From the NCBI RefSeq assembly GCF_030540825.1, contig NZ_JAUOEO010000002.1, positions 62,001 through 126,000 on the forward strand: a stretch of 64,000 nt of DNA, written 5' to 3'. Both the position numbers and the translations under genes were made by a program. Under the pieces are notes generated by a model that was given only the letters and a program-made list of their open reading frames with translations, ran no database searches and was not told where the DNA came from. Of this stretch, positions 33,804 to 43,085 are shown piece after piece (the first letter of the stretch is position 1; each line of letters opens with the position of its first letter). The DNA is from Flavivirga spongiicola (GTDB lineage Bacteria > Bacteroidota > Bacteroidia > Flavobacteriales > Flavobacteriaceae).

Positions 33804-34382
33804 ATGAAAAACACAGTTAAAAATTTAGTAGTATTAACAATAGTAACATTATTTACATTGTCTTTTACAGCAATAGATAAAAACAAAAAGGAGATAAAAA
33901 CAGATAAAAGTAAAGTGGTATGGAAAGGTTATAAGGTAACTGGGTCTCATGAAGGAACTATTGCAATAAAATCAGGGTTTTTAAACTTTGAAGGAGATAA
34001 ATTAACAGGAGGCGAGTTTGTTATAGACATGACTTCTATAAATACTACAGACATGCAAGGAGAGTATAAAGGAAAGTTGGATGGTCATTTAAAATCTGGT
34101 GATTTCTTTGATGTTGCAGCATATCCAACAGCAAAATTAGTGTTTGTTAAAGTTAAGTCTACTGGAAAAAACACTTATGAAGTTACAGGGGATTTAACTA
34201 TAAAAGGTAAGACAAATCCTGTTACGTTTACTATTTCTGTTTATGGAAGTAAAGCAACTGCTTCTTTAAAAATTGATAGAACAAAGTTTGGTATAGAGTA
34301 TAAATCAACAAGTTTTTTTGAAAACTTAAAAGATAAAGCTATTTATGATGAATTCGATTTAGTAACAGATTTAGAATTTTAA
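33804..34382 (+). CDS. YceI-family lipid-binding protein
   Basis: 192 residues with a signal peptide (about residues 1-22, LVVLTIVTLFTLSFTA). The YceI lipocalin-like fold is shown by SKVVWKGYKVTGSHEGTIAI, GEFVIDMTSINTTD, VTGDLTIKGKTNPVTF and IDRTKFGIEYKS. Members bind isoprenoid lipids in the periplasm. With the SnoaL gene and the upstream Crp regulator this may be a small stress-response set; that link is inference. Confidence 0.93.
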   Translation: MKNTVKNLVVLTIVTLFTLSFTAIDKNKKEIKTDKSKVVWKGYKVTGSHEGTIAIKSGFLNFEGDKLTGGEFVIDMTSINTTDMQGEYKGKLDGHLKSGDFFDVAAYPTAKLVFVKVKSTGKNTYEVTGDLTIKGKTNPVTFTISVYGSKATASLKIDRTKFGIEYKSTSFFENLKDKAIYDEFDLVTDLEF

Positions 34383-34405
34383 TATAGATTGGTATTAATA
34401 GCAAG

Positions 34406-34541
34406 AAAGAGGCTGTCTAAAAAGTAAGTTCGATGTCATATTGAGCTTGTCGAAATATTTTTAACTACTGATAATCAATATCGGTTTCGACAGGCTCAAC
34501 CTGACAAATCAAATTATAAAGATTTTTTAGACAGCCTCTTT
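34406..34541. repeat. MITE-like element, 136 bp, with 18-bp terminal inverted repeats
   Basis: Perfect inverted ends: AAAGAGGCTGTCTAAAAA at 34406-34423 and its complement at 34524-34541. Inside is a second inverted pair, TTGAGCTTGTCGAAA (34441-34455) with TTTCGACAGGCTCAA (34485-34499), 14 of 15 pairs. GAGGCTGTCTAAAAA resembles ends of insertion sequences, so a non-autonomous element is likely. It would also stop transcription after yceI. Confidence 0.7.
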
Positions 34542-34566
34542 TATTTTCACCCATTTCTTAGTGACA

Positions 34567-34690
34567 TTTAACCCGGGTTAAGTATTAGAACTTCGTTATG
34601 AAGGTTAAAACTATAAAAAAGTAGTGAAGCGCTATAGTTTGCAGTAGTTTTAAGTTGTAATAGATTTTCTAATACTTAATCTGGGTTTAA
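34567..34690. repeat. Long inverted repeat upstream of the DEAD-like gene
   Basis: 24-base arms at 34567-34590 and 34667-34690 match in 21 of 24 positions (core TTAAGTATTAGAA), separated by 76 bases. Two of the three mismatches are G-T in the plus strand. The right arm ends just before the TATCTTTG box, so it may be a second MITE-like insertion that supplies upstream sequence, or a regulatory structure. Confidence 0.6.
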
Positions 34691-34693
34691 TAC

Positions 34694-34701
34694 TATCTTT
34701 G
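34694..34701 (+). promoter_or_regulatory. Candidate -7 box of the DEAD-like gene
   Basis: TATCTTTG fits TAnnTTTG exactly, 20 bases before the ATG at 34722. No TTG lies at the expected -33 distance because the inverted-repeat arm occupies it. Confidence 0.45.
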
Positions 34702-34721
34702 TTCTCGTATAAAGAAAAACT

Positions 34722-35333
34722 ATGCCATTTAAAAAGCTCATTCCTCCTTTAAAAGATACTATTACGCATAAAGGTTTTGATGAACCATTAGCATTTCAAA
34801 AACAGATCTTATCGAAAATAAAAGGAGGCACTAGTTTATTTGCTATTGCTCCTAAAGATTCTGGTAAAACAACCAGTATGGTCATAAGCGTTGTTCAGAG
34901 ATTAAAATCGGCATTTGAGGATGCACCCCGTGCTTTGATTTTTGTTAAAGATAAGCAGGCAGCGCTAGCATTAGAGTTAGAATTCAATTTGTTTAAAAGA
35001 GGTACAGATTTAAGAGTTTATTGTGCTTATGAAGAACATGATATTGATATACAGCGCGATGAAATATACACTGGAACAGATATTGTCATTGCAACCCCAA
35101 AGCGTTTAAACAAAATATTTTTCTTAAATGGTATAAATTTGAACAAACTACAAATGTGTATTGTTGAAGATGCTGAGTTTCTGTTTAGAGGCCATCACTT
35201 TGCAGAGGTAACAAGAACACCGGAAAGTATAGGCAAATGTCAGTACTTAATTTTTTCAACAGCGTTTGATAAACGTTTTGAACGTTGGAAAGAATCATTT
35301 ATGTACAATGCTAAAATTATCAATGCTAAATAA
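34722..35333 (+). CDS. Single-domain DEAD/DEAH-helicase-like protein
   Basis: 203 residues covering only the first RecA-like domain of a DEAD-box helicase. The Q-motif region is followed by Walker A APKDSGKTT, then ALIFVKDKQAALALELEF, IVIATPKRL (motif Ib-like) and VEDAE in place of DEAD, with FSTAF where SAT is usual. The second helicase domain is absent and there is no sign of a frameshift after the stop, since the next gene starts at once (TAATG). A helicase-derived adaptor or RNA-binding protein is more likely than an active helicase. Confidence 0.82.
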   Translation: MPFKKLIPPLKDTITHKGFDEPLAFQKQILSKIKGGTSLFAIAPKDSGKTTSMVISVVQRLKSAFEDAPRALIFVKDKQAALALELEFNLFKRGTDLRVYCAYEEHDIDIQRDEIYTGTDIVIATPKRLNKIFFLNGINLNKLQMCIVEDAEFLFRGHHFAEVTRTPESIGKCQYLIFSTAFDKRFERWKESFMYNAKIINAK

Positions 35334-35869
35334 TGAATAAGACCTTTAGAAATTTTAAAATTACTTTATTAGATACGGGTGAAAGTGAAAGGTTTTTTTA
35401 TCTCATTGATAATAATAGAAGTCGTTTAGAAGATTTTTTTGCAGGTACAGTTTCTAAAACTAAAACGCTTCATGATACGATAAGCTATTGTCGTGAGATT
35501 GAACAGAAGATACTAAATAAAAGCTATTTCCCTTTTATCATAAGTGATTTGAAAACAGATACTTTTATAGGTTTAATTGATGTTAAAAATATAGATTGGA
35601 ATATTCCAAAAGCAGAAATAGGTTATTTTATTGATGTTAATTATGAAGGACAAGGCGTCATTTCAAAGTCTTTAAGAAACGTTATAGAACATCTTTCTGA
35701 AGTATATCGATTTAAAAAATTATTATGTCGATCTAATAGCCGCAACATAGGTAGCATAGCTGTAGCTAAGAAAAATGGTTTCATATTAGAAGGAACGATA
35801 AAAAAAGATTATAAAACGACCAAGGGGGAGATCGTGGATTTAGATTATTATGGACGTGTTTTTAGTTAA
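35333..35869 (+). CDS. GNAT N-acetyltransferase (RimJ/RimL-like)
   Basis: 178 residues. Acetyl-CoA binding region AEIGYFIDVNYEGQGVISKS and C-terminal AVAKKNGFILEGTIKKDYKT are typical of ribosomal-protein-serine acetyltransferase-like GNATs. The ATG overlaps the preceding stop (TAATG), so it is translationally coupled to the DEAD-like gene. The acceptor is unknown, but the pairing suggests a ribosome or RNA context. Confidence 0.9.
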   Translation: MNKTFRNFKITLLDTGESERFFYLIDNNRSRLEDFFAGTVSKTKTLHDTISYCREIEQKILNKSYFPFIISDLKTDTFIGLIDVKNIDWNIPKAEIGYFIDVNYEGQGVISKSLRNVIEHLSEVYRFKKLLCRSNSRNIGSIAVAKKNGFILEGTIKKDYKTTKGEIVDLDYYGRVFS

Positions 35870-35938
35870 ACCCATCATAAAGTACTAGTTTGGATAAGGT
35901 AAGATATATATTTTTATGGGGAATCAAACCATTAATAT

Positions 35939-37030
35939 ATGCATACTAAAAAAATCGCCTTCATTTCATTTGCTTTTCTCTTTTCATGTTGTATAACTGC
36001 TCAAGATATATCATTCGAAGATTATAACCCTAAATCAACATTGGTTGTTCCAGGGCATATTATAAATCGTGCAAAATTTCCTTTTATTGATGTGCATGGC
36101 CATCAATATAGAATGGCAAATCAAGATTTAACACCCGTAGTAAAGGCTATGGATACTCTGAATATGAGTATTATGGTTAATTTAAGTGGACGCTCGGGTG
36201 ATAATTTGAAGAAGTCCGTTCAGAACATTAATGATCATTATCCCAATCGTTTTGTGGTATTTGCAAATATTAGTTTTAATGGGAATGTTGGAAAAAAAGG
36301 GTGGATTGAAGAAACAGTAAATCAACTAGAACGCGATGTTAAAAATGGAGCACGTGGTTTAAAAGTCTACAAGGGTTTAGGATTAAGAGATAAAGATGTT
36401 CATGGAGAAAGAGTGGCTATTAATGATGCTAGACTAAATCCTATTTGGGCTAAATGTGGGGAGTTAGGGATACCGGTGCTTATTCATGCTGCAGATCCAA
36501 AGTCTTTTTGGGATGATTTTGATGGAGACAATGAGCGTTGGTTGGAGTTAAAAACGCATCCACGTAGAAAACGAAGCGCTACGAACCCAGCACCATGGGA
36601 GCAAATTATTGCGGAGCAACATAATATGTTTAAAAATCATCCTAAAACCATATTCATTAATGCTCATATGGGATGGTATGCTAATAATCTAGGTAAATTA
36701 GGCGCGTTATTGGATGCTATACCAAATATGAATGTTGGAATTGCCGCTATTATAGCAGAATTAGGTAGACAACCTCGATTTGCTAAAGAATTCTTTATAA
36801 AATACCAAGACCGTATTTTGTTTGGAAAGGATAGCTGGAAACCCAATGAGTTTCCAACTTATTTTAGAGTTTTAGAGAGTAAAGATGAATACTTTCCATA
36901 CCATAAAAAATATCATGCCTTTTGGCCTATGTATGGCATGGATTTACCTGATGATGTGTTAAAAAAAGTCTATTACAAAAATGCATTACGTATTGTTCCG
37001 GGATTAGATAAAAGTTTGTTTCCAAATTAA
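35939..37030 (+). CDS. Secreted amidohydrolase-family protein
   Basis: 363 residues with a signal peptide ending FSCCITAQ. TIM-barrel amidohydrolase_2 type: FPFIDVHGHQYRM (metal-binding HxH-like), GLKVYKGLG, IPVLIHAADP, FINAHMGWYANNL and ILFGKDSW. The order fits decarboxylase/hydrolase members. The substrate is unknown. It stands alone with about 70 bases upstream. Confidence 0.88.
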   Translation: MHTKKIAFISFAFLFSCCITAQDISFEDYNPKSTLVVPGHIINRAKFPFIDVHGHQYRMANQDLTPVVKAMDTLNMSIMVNLSGRSGDNLKKSVQNINDHYPNRFVVFANISFNGNVGKKGWIEETVNQLERDVKNGARGLKVYKGLGLRDKDVHGERVAINDARLNPIWAKCGELGIPVLIHAADPKSFWDDFDGDNERWLELKTHPRRKRSATNPAPWEQIIAEQHNMFKNHPKTIFINAHMGWYANNLGKLGALLDAIPNMNVGIAAIIAELGRQPRFAKEFFIKYQDRILFGKDSWKPNEFPTYFRVLESKDEYFPYHKKYHAFWPMYGMDLPDDVLKKVYYKNALRIVPGLDKSLFPN

Positions 37031-37148
37031 AATGACCATGGAAAGCTACTATTTGTGAGGGTTTTCCTGTGTAATGAATTTGTAATATTCAACCAAAATT
37101 AAAAATAATTACATATTTTTACAAAGAGACAAATTCTAGAATAAAATT

Positions 37149-38768
37149 TTGATAAAACGCAAATTTCGATTAGAAAGCAAGCTATTTTGTATTAGTATAG
37201 CTCTATTGTTTTTTAGCGCTTTTTGTTATGGTCAAAGTTCAAGTGACTATGAGCGATTTGTCGATTCTGCCGATGTATATATAGATATCAGCACAGAAAA
37301 AGCAATTGCTTTTTTAGACTCTATTCCACAGCCAGTTAATGATTACATTACTGAAGGGCTTCCCAATTATTATGTTATAAAATCTTTGATTTATGACGAG
37401 AATAACGATGAAATAAAATCATATCAAAGTTGTGTTTTAGCACTGAAGCATGCCTTGGAAGTGGAGAACTACAAGATTGCAGGAGAAGCTAGTTTGGAAT
37501 TATTTTATAGCCTTTATTATGTTAAAAAAGATACTACAGCTTATGAGTATTTAAAAAAAGCCAGAACGTATTATGAATTATCCGATTATGCCTACGGTGA
37601 TTTTGAGGTTGATCTAACCTATGCGTATGCTAAATTTCTTGATGGAGAACATAAAGCATGTAATAGTCTGTTATTAGAAAATTTAGATACATATAAAAAA
37701 GCCAAAGATGATGCATATTTTTATATGTTTGCAACGAGTATGTTAGCGTCTAATTATTTAACTTCTAAAAATTTAGACTCGGCTTATACTCATTTTGATG
37801 CCTTTAAAGCTTTAAAGGATAACCCTACTATAGTTTCATATAACTACGCATCTTTTGAATCCATTATAGATGTGTCTTTTGCTGAGTTTTATTTTGAAAA
37901 AAAGCAAATGGATTCTACATTTCATTATCTATCAAAATCATCTAAGAGTAGAGATTTTATGACGGAGGATGTTGAAGAAGATTATTTAAAACTATATGCT
38001 GATTCTTATAGATTTTCCGGCAATATAGAAATGGCAAAAGCTTATATGGATTCTTTAGCAATTTTTGAAAACAAAATGTATGAGAGGATCATGAAAACTA
38101 GTTTTCAAATAAATAACGATCTTGTTAAAACGGAATTTGAATTAAAAGCTGTCAGTGATGAAAAGTATTTCAATGGTATATTGGTCGTTGTTTTGTTGCT
38201 TATTTTAACGGTTTCAAGCTTTATATATATGTACATTTATAGAAAGCAAAGGCTAAAAACAATCATTTTAAGTGATCAAACAAGAAATAATTTATCATAT
38301 TTAAAATCTAATAATGAAAAATTGGTTGTAAAAGTTCAAGGCTTAGAAGACTATATATATAACTTAAAAAAAGAAGTAAAGAAAATATCAACAATAGGAG
38401 AGCTCCCTACACAACGTGAAAAAATTAAAGAACTATATAAAGCCTTACACCTTAATTCTTCAACAATTTTAGATAAAAGTGAAAGTCATTTAGATTTGGT
38501 TAATGATCTGAACGTTAATTTTTTCCAAAAAATAAATAAAATGTACCCGCAATTAAATAATTCAGAAATTATTATTTGTTATTACCTGCATGTTGGTTTT
38601 AAGAATAAAGAAATTGCGGTCTTCTTAAATACATCGGTAAGAGCAGTTGAAAGTAAACGTTATCGTATTACTAAAAAGATTCATATTGATAAAGAAAAAA
38701 CAACATTGGTAGAACATCTTAATGATACTTTTAGATGTTCAGAAAACTCAGAAGAAATACTGAATTAA
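37149..38768 (+). CDS. TPR-type membrane regulator with C-terminal LuxR-like HTH
   Basis: 539 residues. It starts with TTG at 37149: no ATG fits, and the TTG gives a proper signal peptide (LFCISIALLFFSAFCYGQ). The N-terminal 320 residues are helical repeats (TPR-like), followed by one membrane helix around residue 345 (LVVVLLLILTVSSFIYMYIY) and a coiled coil. A C-terminal helix-turn-helix (LNNSEIIICYYLHVGFKNKE, then VRAVESKRYRI) ends it. This is a known flavobacterial one-component design with periplasmic repeats and a cytoplasmic DNA-binding end. Target genes are unknown. Confidence 0.85.
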   Translation: MIKRKFRLESKLFCISIALLFFSAFCYGQSSSDYERFVDSADVYIDISTEKAIAFLDSIPQPVNDYITEGLPNYYVIKSLIYDENNDEIKSYQSCVLALKHALEVENYKIAGEASLELFYSLYYVKKDTTAYEYLKKARTYYELSDYAYGDFEVDLTYAYAKFLDGEHKACNSLLLENLDTYKKAKDDAYFYMFATSMLASNYLTSKNLDSAYTHFDAFKALKDNPTIVSYNYASFESIIDVSFAEFYFEKKQMDSTFHYLSKSSKSRDFMTEDVEEDYLKLYADSYRFSGNIEMAKAYMDSLAIFENKMYERIMKTSFQINNDLVKTEFELKAVSDEKYFNGILVVVLLLILTVSSFIYMYIYRKQRLKTIILSDQTRNNLSYLKSNNEKLVVKVQGLEDYIYNLKKEVKKISTIGELPTQREKIKELYKALHLNSSTILDKSESHLDLVNDLNVNFFQKINKMYPQLNNSEIIICYYLHVGFKNKEIAVFLNTSVRAVESKRYRITKKIHIDKEKTTLVEHLNDTFRCSENSEEILN

Positions 38769-39096
38769 GCTTTTTATATTTTTAGTAATTCTAAATTAAA
38801 AAAAACAAAAAAATATTCGTTTCACATATTTTGAGTAGAAAATGAGTAGTTGTTTATTCTTTATTATTAGGGTAGTTTGTGATATTTGTAGAGCTATTAA
38901 TCAACATTAATCTGCCGTTTATTATTACCTACTTAAACTTGTTTTTTATAGGTTAGCAGAAATTATGATTTATAATGAAAAAGGTAGATCGTATTTTGGT
39001 ATTTAAAACAAAAAAAGTTGTGGGATTTATTTCAAATAAACTAACTTATATCTGTAAAGATATAGTTTACTTATAAAGTTTATTTGGTTGGATAGT
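38769..39096. other. Intergenic stretch between convergent genes
   Basis: About 330 bases of AT-rich sequence without a supported gene; the longest ATG-started frames are about a dozen codons. It is unusually long for a convergent gap and could hold a small RNA, but no promoter box was clear. Confidence 0.4.
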
Positions 39097-39125
39097 AAAA
39101 AGGAGTCTGTTACAGACTCCTTTTT
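39097..39125. terminator. Strong bidirectional intrinsic terminator
   Basis: Stem AAAAAGGAGTCT/AGACTCCTTTTT with loop GTTAC and T-runs in both directions, 95 bases after the stop of the carboxylase operon on the minus strand. It most likely ends that operon. Confidence 0.85.
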
Positions 39126-39219
39126 TATTAATAATATTCTATAGTTATTTATTAATAAATACCCTTTTACAAACATAGGATGACAAAATGTATTACTTTA
39201 CTTTTTAGACCTTTTTTAG

Positions 39220-40761
39220 TTATAAAGGTATGTTTCCGTGTTTCCTTTTAGGAGTATCAACATGCTTGTCTTCTAACATGGCAAAAGCTTTAATAAGTTT
39301 TCTTCGTGTGTTTTCAGGCAAAATAACTTCATCAATAAAGCCGCGTCTTGCCGCTCTATATGGGTTGGCAAATTTATCTGCATATTCGGCTTCTTTCTCT
39401 GCCAATTTTTCAGCAGGATCATCAGCAGCAGCAATTTCTCGCTTAAAAATAATTTCACTAGCACCTTTTGCTCCCATAACGGCAATTTCTGCCCCAGGCC
39501 ACGCATAATTTAAATCAGCTCCGATGTGTTTAGAATTCATAACATCGTAAGCACCCCCATAGGCTTTTCTTGTAATAACAGTTACTCGAGGTACGGTCGC
39601 TTCACTCAAGGCATATAATAATTTTGCTCCATTAACAATAATGCCATTCCATTCTTGGTCGGTTCCTGGTAAAAAGCCAGGGACGTCAACAAGTACCAGC
39701 AGCGGGATATTAAAACAATCACAAAACCGTGTAAAACGTGCCGCTTTTTTTGAGCTTTTTACGCCTAGTACACCTGCCAAAAACATAGGTTGGTTGGCAA
39801 CAATACCAATACTTCGCCCGCCAAGTCTTGCAAAACCAACAATAATATTTTCAGCATAGTCTTTATGGATTTCATAAAAAGAGTCATCATCAATGATACC
39901 AGCAATAACGGCATGCATATCATAAGGTTTATTAGGATTGTCTGGTACAATAGCTGATAAATGGTCTCTTACTTCATCTTTCAACTCAAAATTCAATTTT
40001 TTAGGTGTTTCAGTATTGTTTTGAGGCAAGTAACTCAATAGTTTTTTTATATCTTCTAAACACTCAATATCATTAGCGGAGGTTTTATGTGCGACACCAG
40101 ATTTAGAAGCATGCGTATGGGCACCACCCAATTCTTCGCTAGTTACTTCTTCATTGGTAACCGTTTTAACAACGTTTGGACCCGTTACAAACATATAGCT
40201 TGTGTTTTCTACCATTATGGTAAAATCGGTCATAGCAGGGGAGTAGACCGCTCCACCGGCACAGGGCCCCATAATAGCAGAAATTTGGGGTATTACTCCA
40301 GAGGTTTGTACATTTCTATAAAATATATCTGCATAGCCGCCAAGAGACCGAACTCCTTCTTGAATACGTGCCCCACCAGAATCGTTTAGTCCAATGATTG
40401 GAGCTCCAACCTTAACAGCTAGATCCATGATTTTGCATATTTTTTCAGCATGGGTTTCTGATAAAGCCCCCCCAAAAACGGTAAAGTCTTGTGCATACAC
40501 ATATACTAATCTACCATTTACAGTTCCATAGCCAGTAATAACACCATCACCAAAATAGATGTCATTTTCCATACCAAAATCTGTAGTTCTATGAGTGACT
40601 AGAACACCAATCTCTTCAAAAGAACCTTCATCCATGAAATAATTAACACGTTCTCTTGCTGTGAGTTTCTTTTTTTCGTGTTGTTTATCAATGCGTTTTT
40701 GGCCGCCACCTAAATGGGCTAAAGCAATGCGTTCGTTTAGTTTGTTTATTTTTGAATCCAT
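39220..40761 (-). CDS. pccB: Acyl-CoA carboxylase, carboxyltransferase (beta) subunit, propionyl-CoA carboxylase type
   Basis: 513 residues, the normal length for PccB-like carboxyltransferases. Landmarks are [20 protein letters not shown] at the start, [39 protein letters not shown], a glycine-rich [11 protein letters not shown] oxyanion loop, and near the end [20 protein letters not shown] and [11 protein letters not shown]. It transfers carboxyl from biotin to propionyl- or a similar acyl-CoA in the cytoplasm. It is the last gene of a three-gene operon with separate BCCP and biotin carboxylase genes upstream. Confidence 0.95.
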   Translation of the reverse strand: MDSKINKLNERIALAHLGGGQKRIDKQHEKKKLTARERVNYFMDEGSFEEIGVLVTHRTTDFGMENDIYFGDGVITGYGTVNGRLVYVYAQDFTVFGGALSETHAEKICKIMDLAVKVGAPIIGLNDSGGARIQEGVRSLGGYADIFYRNVQTSGVIPQISAIMGPCAGGAVYSPAMTDFTIMVENTSYMFVTGPNVVKTVTNEEVTSEELGGAHTHASKSGVAHKTSANDIECLEDIKKLLSYLPQNNTETPKKLNFELKDEVRDHLSAIVPDNPNKPYDMHAVIAGIIDDDSFYEIHKDYAENIIVGFARLGGRSIGIVANQPMFLAGVLGVKSSKKAARFTRFCDCFNIPLLVLVDVPGFLPGTDQEWNGIIVNGAKLLYALSEATVPRVTVITRKAYGGAYDVMNSKHIGADLNYAWPGAEIAVMGAKGASEIIFKREIAAADDPAEKLAEKEAEYADKFANPYRAARRGFIDEVILPENTRRKLIKAFAMLEDKHVDTPKRKHGNIPL

Positions 40762-40888
40762 AGGTTAGTGCTTTGTTATACTGCGCTACGCGCAGAATCT
40801 ATTTGTTATTTGTGGAGTTCCACATCATACTTCGGCAAGATTTACTTGCTATCTTCAAAACAAAATATATTTTGTTCTTCGATAATAC

Positions 40889-42352
40889 TTAGTAAGGGAA
40901 TGCGGAATAACCATTATTAGGTGTTCTTAGTAATTTTTGATCTTCTATATATTGTTTTACAGCAATTAAAGCAGCAATTTTTGCTTCTTTCTCTGTTTCT
41001 TCTTTTAGTGCTTCTGGTGAGTAGTAATTTTTAACAAAATGGGTGTCGAAATTTCCAGAACGGAATGCCTCATGTTCACAAACATATTTTCCAAAAGGAA
41101 GGGTCGTTTGAACACCTTCAACATGATAATTATCAATAGCTTTTATCATAAGTTGGATGGCTTCATCTCTTGTTTTTCCATAAGTAATCAATTTAGAAAG
41201 CATCGGGTCGTAATAAATGGGAATATCCATATTTTCTTCAAAACCATTATCGACGCGAATGCCATTACCTGAAGGAAGTTTATAAACATCTAAATGTCCA
41301 ACACTTGGTAAAAAATCATTTAATGGATCCTCAGCATAAACACGTAATTCTAGCGCATGTCCATTAATTTCTAAATCACCTTGTTTTAATGGAAGAACTT
41401 CACCACGGGCCACAAGTATTTGAAGCTCTACCAAATCAACACCAGAAATTAATTCTGAAACGGGATGCTCTACTTGTAATCTGGTATTCATTTCTAAGAA
41501 ATAGAAGTTATGTTCTGCATCTAATAAAAACTCGACAGTTCCAGCACCTAAATAATCACAAGATTTAGCAACTTTAATAGCTGCTTCTCCCATTTTTTCT
41601 CTTAATTCTGGAGTTAAAACTGATGAGGGTGCTTCTTCAACTACTTTTTGATGACGACGTTGGATACTACATTCACGTTCAAAAAAATGTAATATATTTC
41701 CATGACTATCTGCCATCACTTGAATTTCTATATGACGTGGAGAAGTCACGTACTTCTCAATAAAAACAGAACCGTCACCAAAAGCAGAAGTCGCTTCGCT
41801 AATAGCTCGATTCATTTGAGATTCTAAATCGCTTTCTTTTTCTACAATCCGCATGCCTTTTCCACCACCACCAGCTGATGCTTTAATAAGTATAGGAAAC
41901 CCTATTTCTTTAGCAATAGCTTTAGCCTTGACAACATCTGTTATCGCTTCATCAATTCCAGGAACCATAGGGATATTATAATGCTTAACAGCTTCTTTTG
42001 CAGCTAATTTACTCCCCATAATTTTAATAGCCTTAGATCTTGGACCAATAAAAATGATGCTATTTTGTTCGCATAATTCTGCAAAACCGGCATTTTCACT
42101 TAAAAAACCATACCCAGGATGTATACCATCTACACTAAGTTGTTTAGCAACCTCAATAATTTTATCGCCTCTAAGGTAAGATTGATTAGATGGCGCTTCT
42201 CCAATATATACGGCTTCATCTGCAAATTTTACGTGAGGAGCATTTCTATCAGCTGTAGAATAGACAGCTACTGTTTTTATGCCCATTTTTTGAGCAGTTT
42301 TCATAACTCTTATGGCAATTTCACCTCTATTTGCTACTAGTATTTTTTTCAT
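40889..42352 (-). CDS. Acyl-CoA carboxylase, biotin carboxylase subunit
   Basis: 487 residues from MKKILVANRGEIAIRVMKTA; the frame extends nine codons 5', but this start matches the family. ATP-grasp biotin carboxylase with KASAGGGGKGMRIV, FIEKYVTSPRHIEIQV, ERECSIQRRHQKVVEEAPS and EMNTRLQVEHPVSE. It carboxylates biotin on the separate carrier protein using ATP and bicarbonate. No biotinyl domain is fused, unlike the alpha subunits of many other bacteria. The 127 bases to the beta subunit contain a CTGCGC-TAC-GCGCAG hairpin and a perfect 16-base palindrome, ACAAAATATATTTTGT. Confidence 0.95.
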   Translation of the reverse strand: MKKILVANRGEIAIRVMKTAQKMGIKTVAVYSTADRNAPHVKFADEAVYIGEAPSNQSYLRGDKIIEVAKQLSVDGIHPGYGFLSENAGFAELCEQNSIIFIGPRSKAIKIMGSKLAAKEAVKHYNIPMVPGIDEAITDVVKAKAIAKEIGFPILIKASAGGGGKGMRIVEKESDLESQMNRAISEATSAFGDGSVFIEKYVTSPRHIEIQVMADSHGNILHFFERECSIQRRHQKVVEEAPSSVLTPELREKMGEAAIKVAKSCDYLGAGTVEFLLDAEHNFYFLEMNTRLQVEHPVSELISGVDLVELQILVARGEVLPLKQGDLEINGHALELRVYAEDPLNDFLPSVGHLDVYKLPSGNGIRVDNGFEENMDIPIYYDPMLSKLITYGKTRDEAIQLMIKAIDNYHVEGVQTTLPFGKYVCEHEAFRSGNFDTHFVKNYYSPEALKEETEKEAKIAALIAVKQYIEDQKLLRTPNNGYSAFPY

Positions 42353-42452
42353 AATAAATAAATTAAGCCATGAATACACATTGTATAATGTAATCGTGTG
42401 TATAAAAAATTTATGCTTTCATATTTTTGAAAACGCACTTTATAAATACGCA

Positions 42453-42941
42453 TTATGCGTCGAACTCAATTATTAGTTGATTTTTCTCTACGGCATCTCC
42501 TTTATTTACAGAAATAGATTTAATAATTCCATTACATGGAGAAGTAATAATATTTTCCATTTTCATAGCTTCAAGAATAAAAAGAGGGTCATCTTCCTTC
42601 ACTTCCTGATTTGTCTTTACATTTATTTCTAAAATAAGCCCAGGCATTGGTGCTTTAACAGAATCTATATGTTTTGAAGACCCAATAGCAAACCCCATTT
42701 CTTTTATTAAAATGTCTAAATTATTTGAAATATTAATTTCATATGTATTACCATTAACCTTTACTTTATATGATTTTTTATTGAAATCGGCTCGTGTAAT
42801 CTCAGCTTTATACGATTTGTTTTGCTCAAGAATATGAAATTTTGATTCTGAAATTTGTAACGCGTCAAGATTTGAAATATCACTATTATTAATTTCAAAA
42901 TCAAAAGTATTATTTACGGAGGTTTTGAAAGTTTTACTCAT
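42453..42941 (-). CDS. Biotin carboxyl carrier protein of the acyl-CoA carboxylase
   Basis: 162 residues. The C-terminal biotinyl domain has the biotinylation motif EAMKMEN with its lysine, preceded by VKAPMPGLILEINVKTNQEV. The N-terminal 85 residues resemble the BT-type linker of propionyl-CoA carboxylase alpha subunits. It is the first gene of the operon with biotin carboxylase and PccB, so the three together form a split acyl-CoA (probably propionyl-CoA) carboxylase. Confidence 0.94.
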   Translation of the reverse strand: MSKTFKTSVNNTFDFEINNSDISNLDALQISESKFHILEQNKSYKAEITRADFNKKSYKVKVNGNTYEINISNNLDILIKEMGFAIGSSKHIDSVKAPMPGLILEINVKTNQEVKEDDPLFILEAMKMENIITSPCNGIIKSISVNKGDAVEKNQLIIEFDA

Positions 42942-43085
42942 CAGTGTCTTGAATTAATTAGTAGTAAATATATGAATTTTATACACCAAATTTTGTTTTA
43001 TAAAGCTTAGTATAGCTATTGAGGTCGTTAAAAATATCAAAAAAATATAACCTAATTTATGAGATAAATCATGTTTCAAAAGAAC

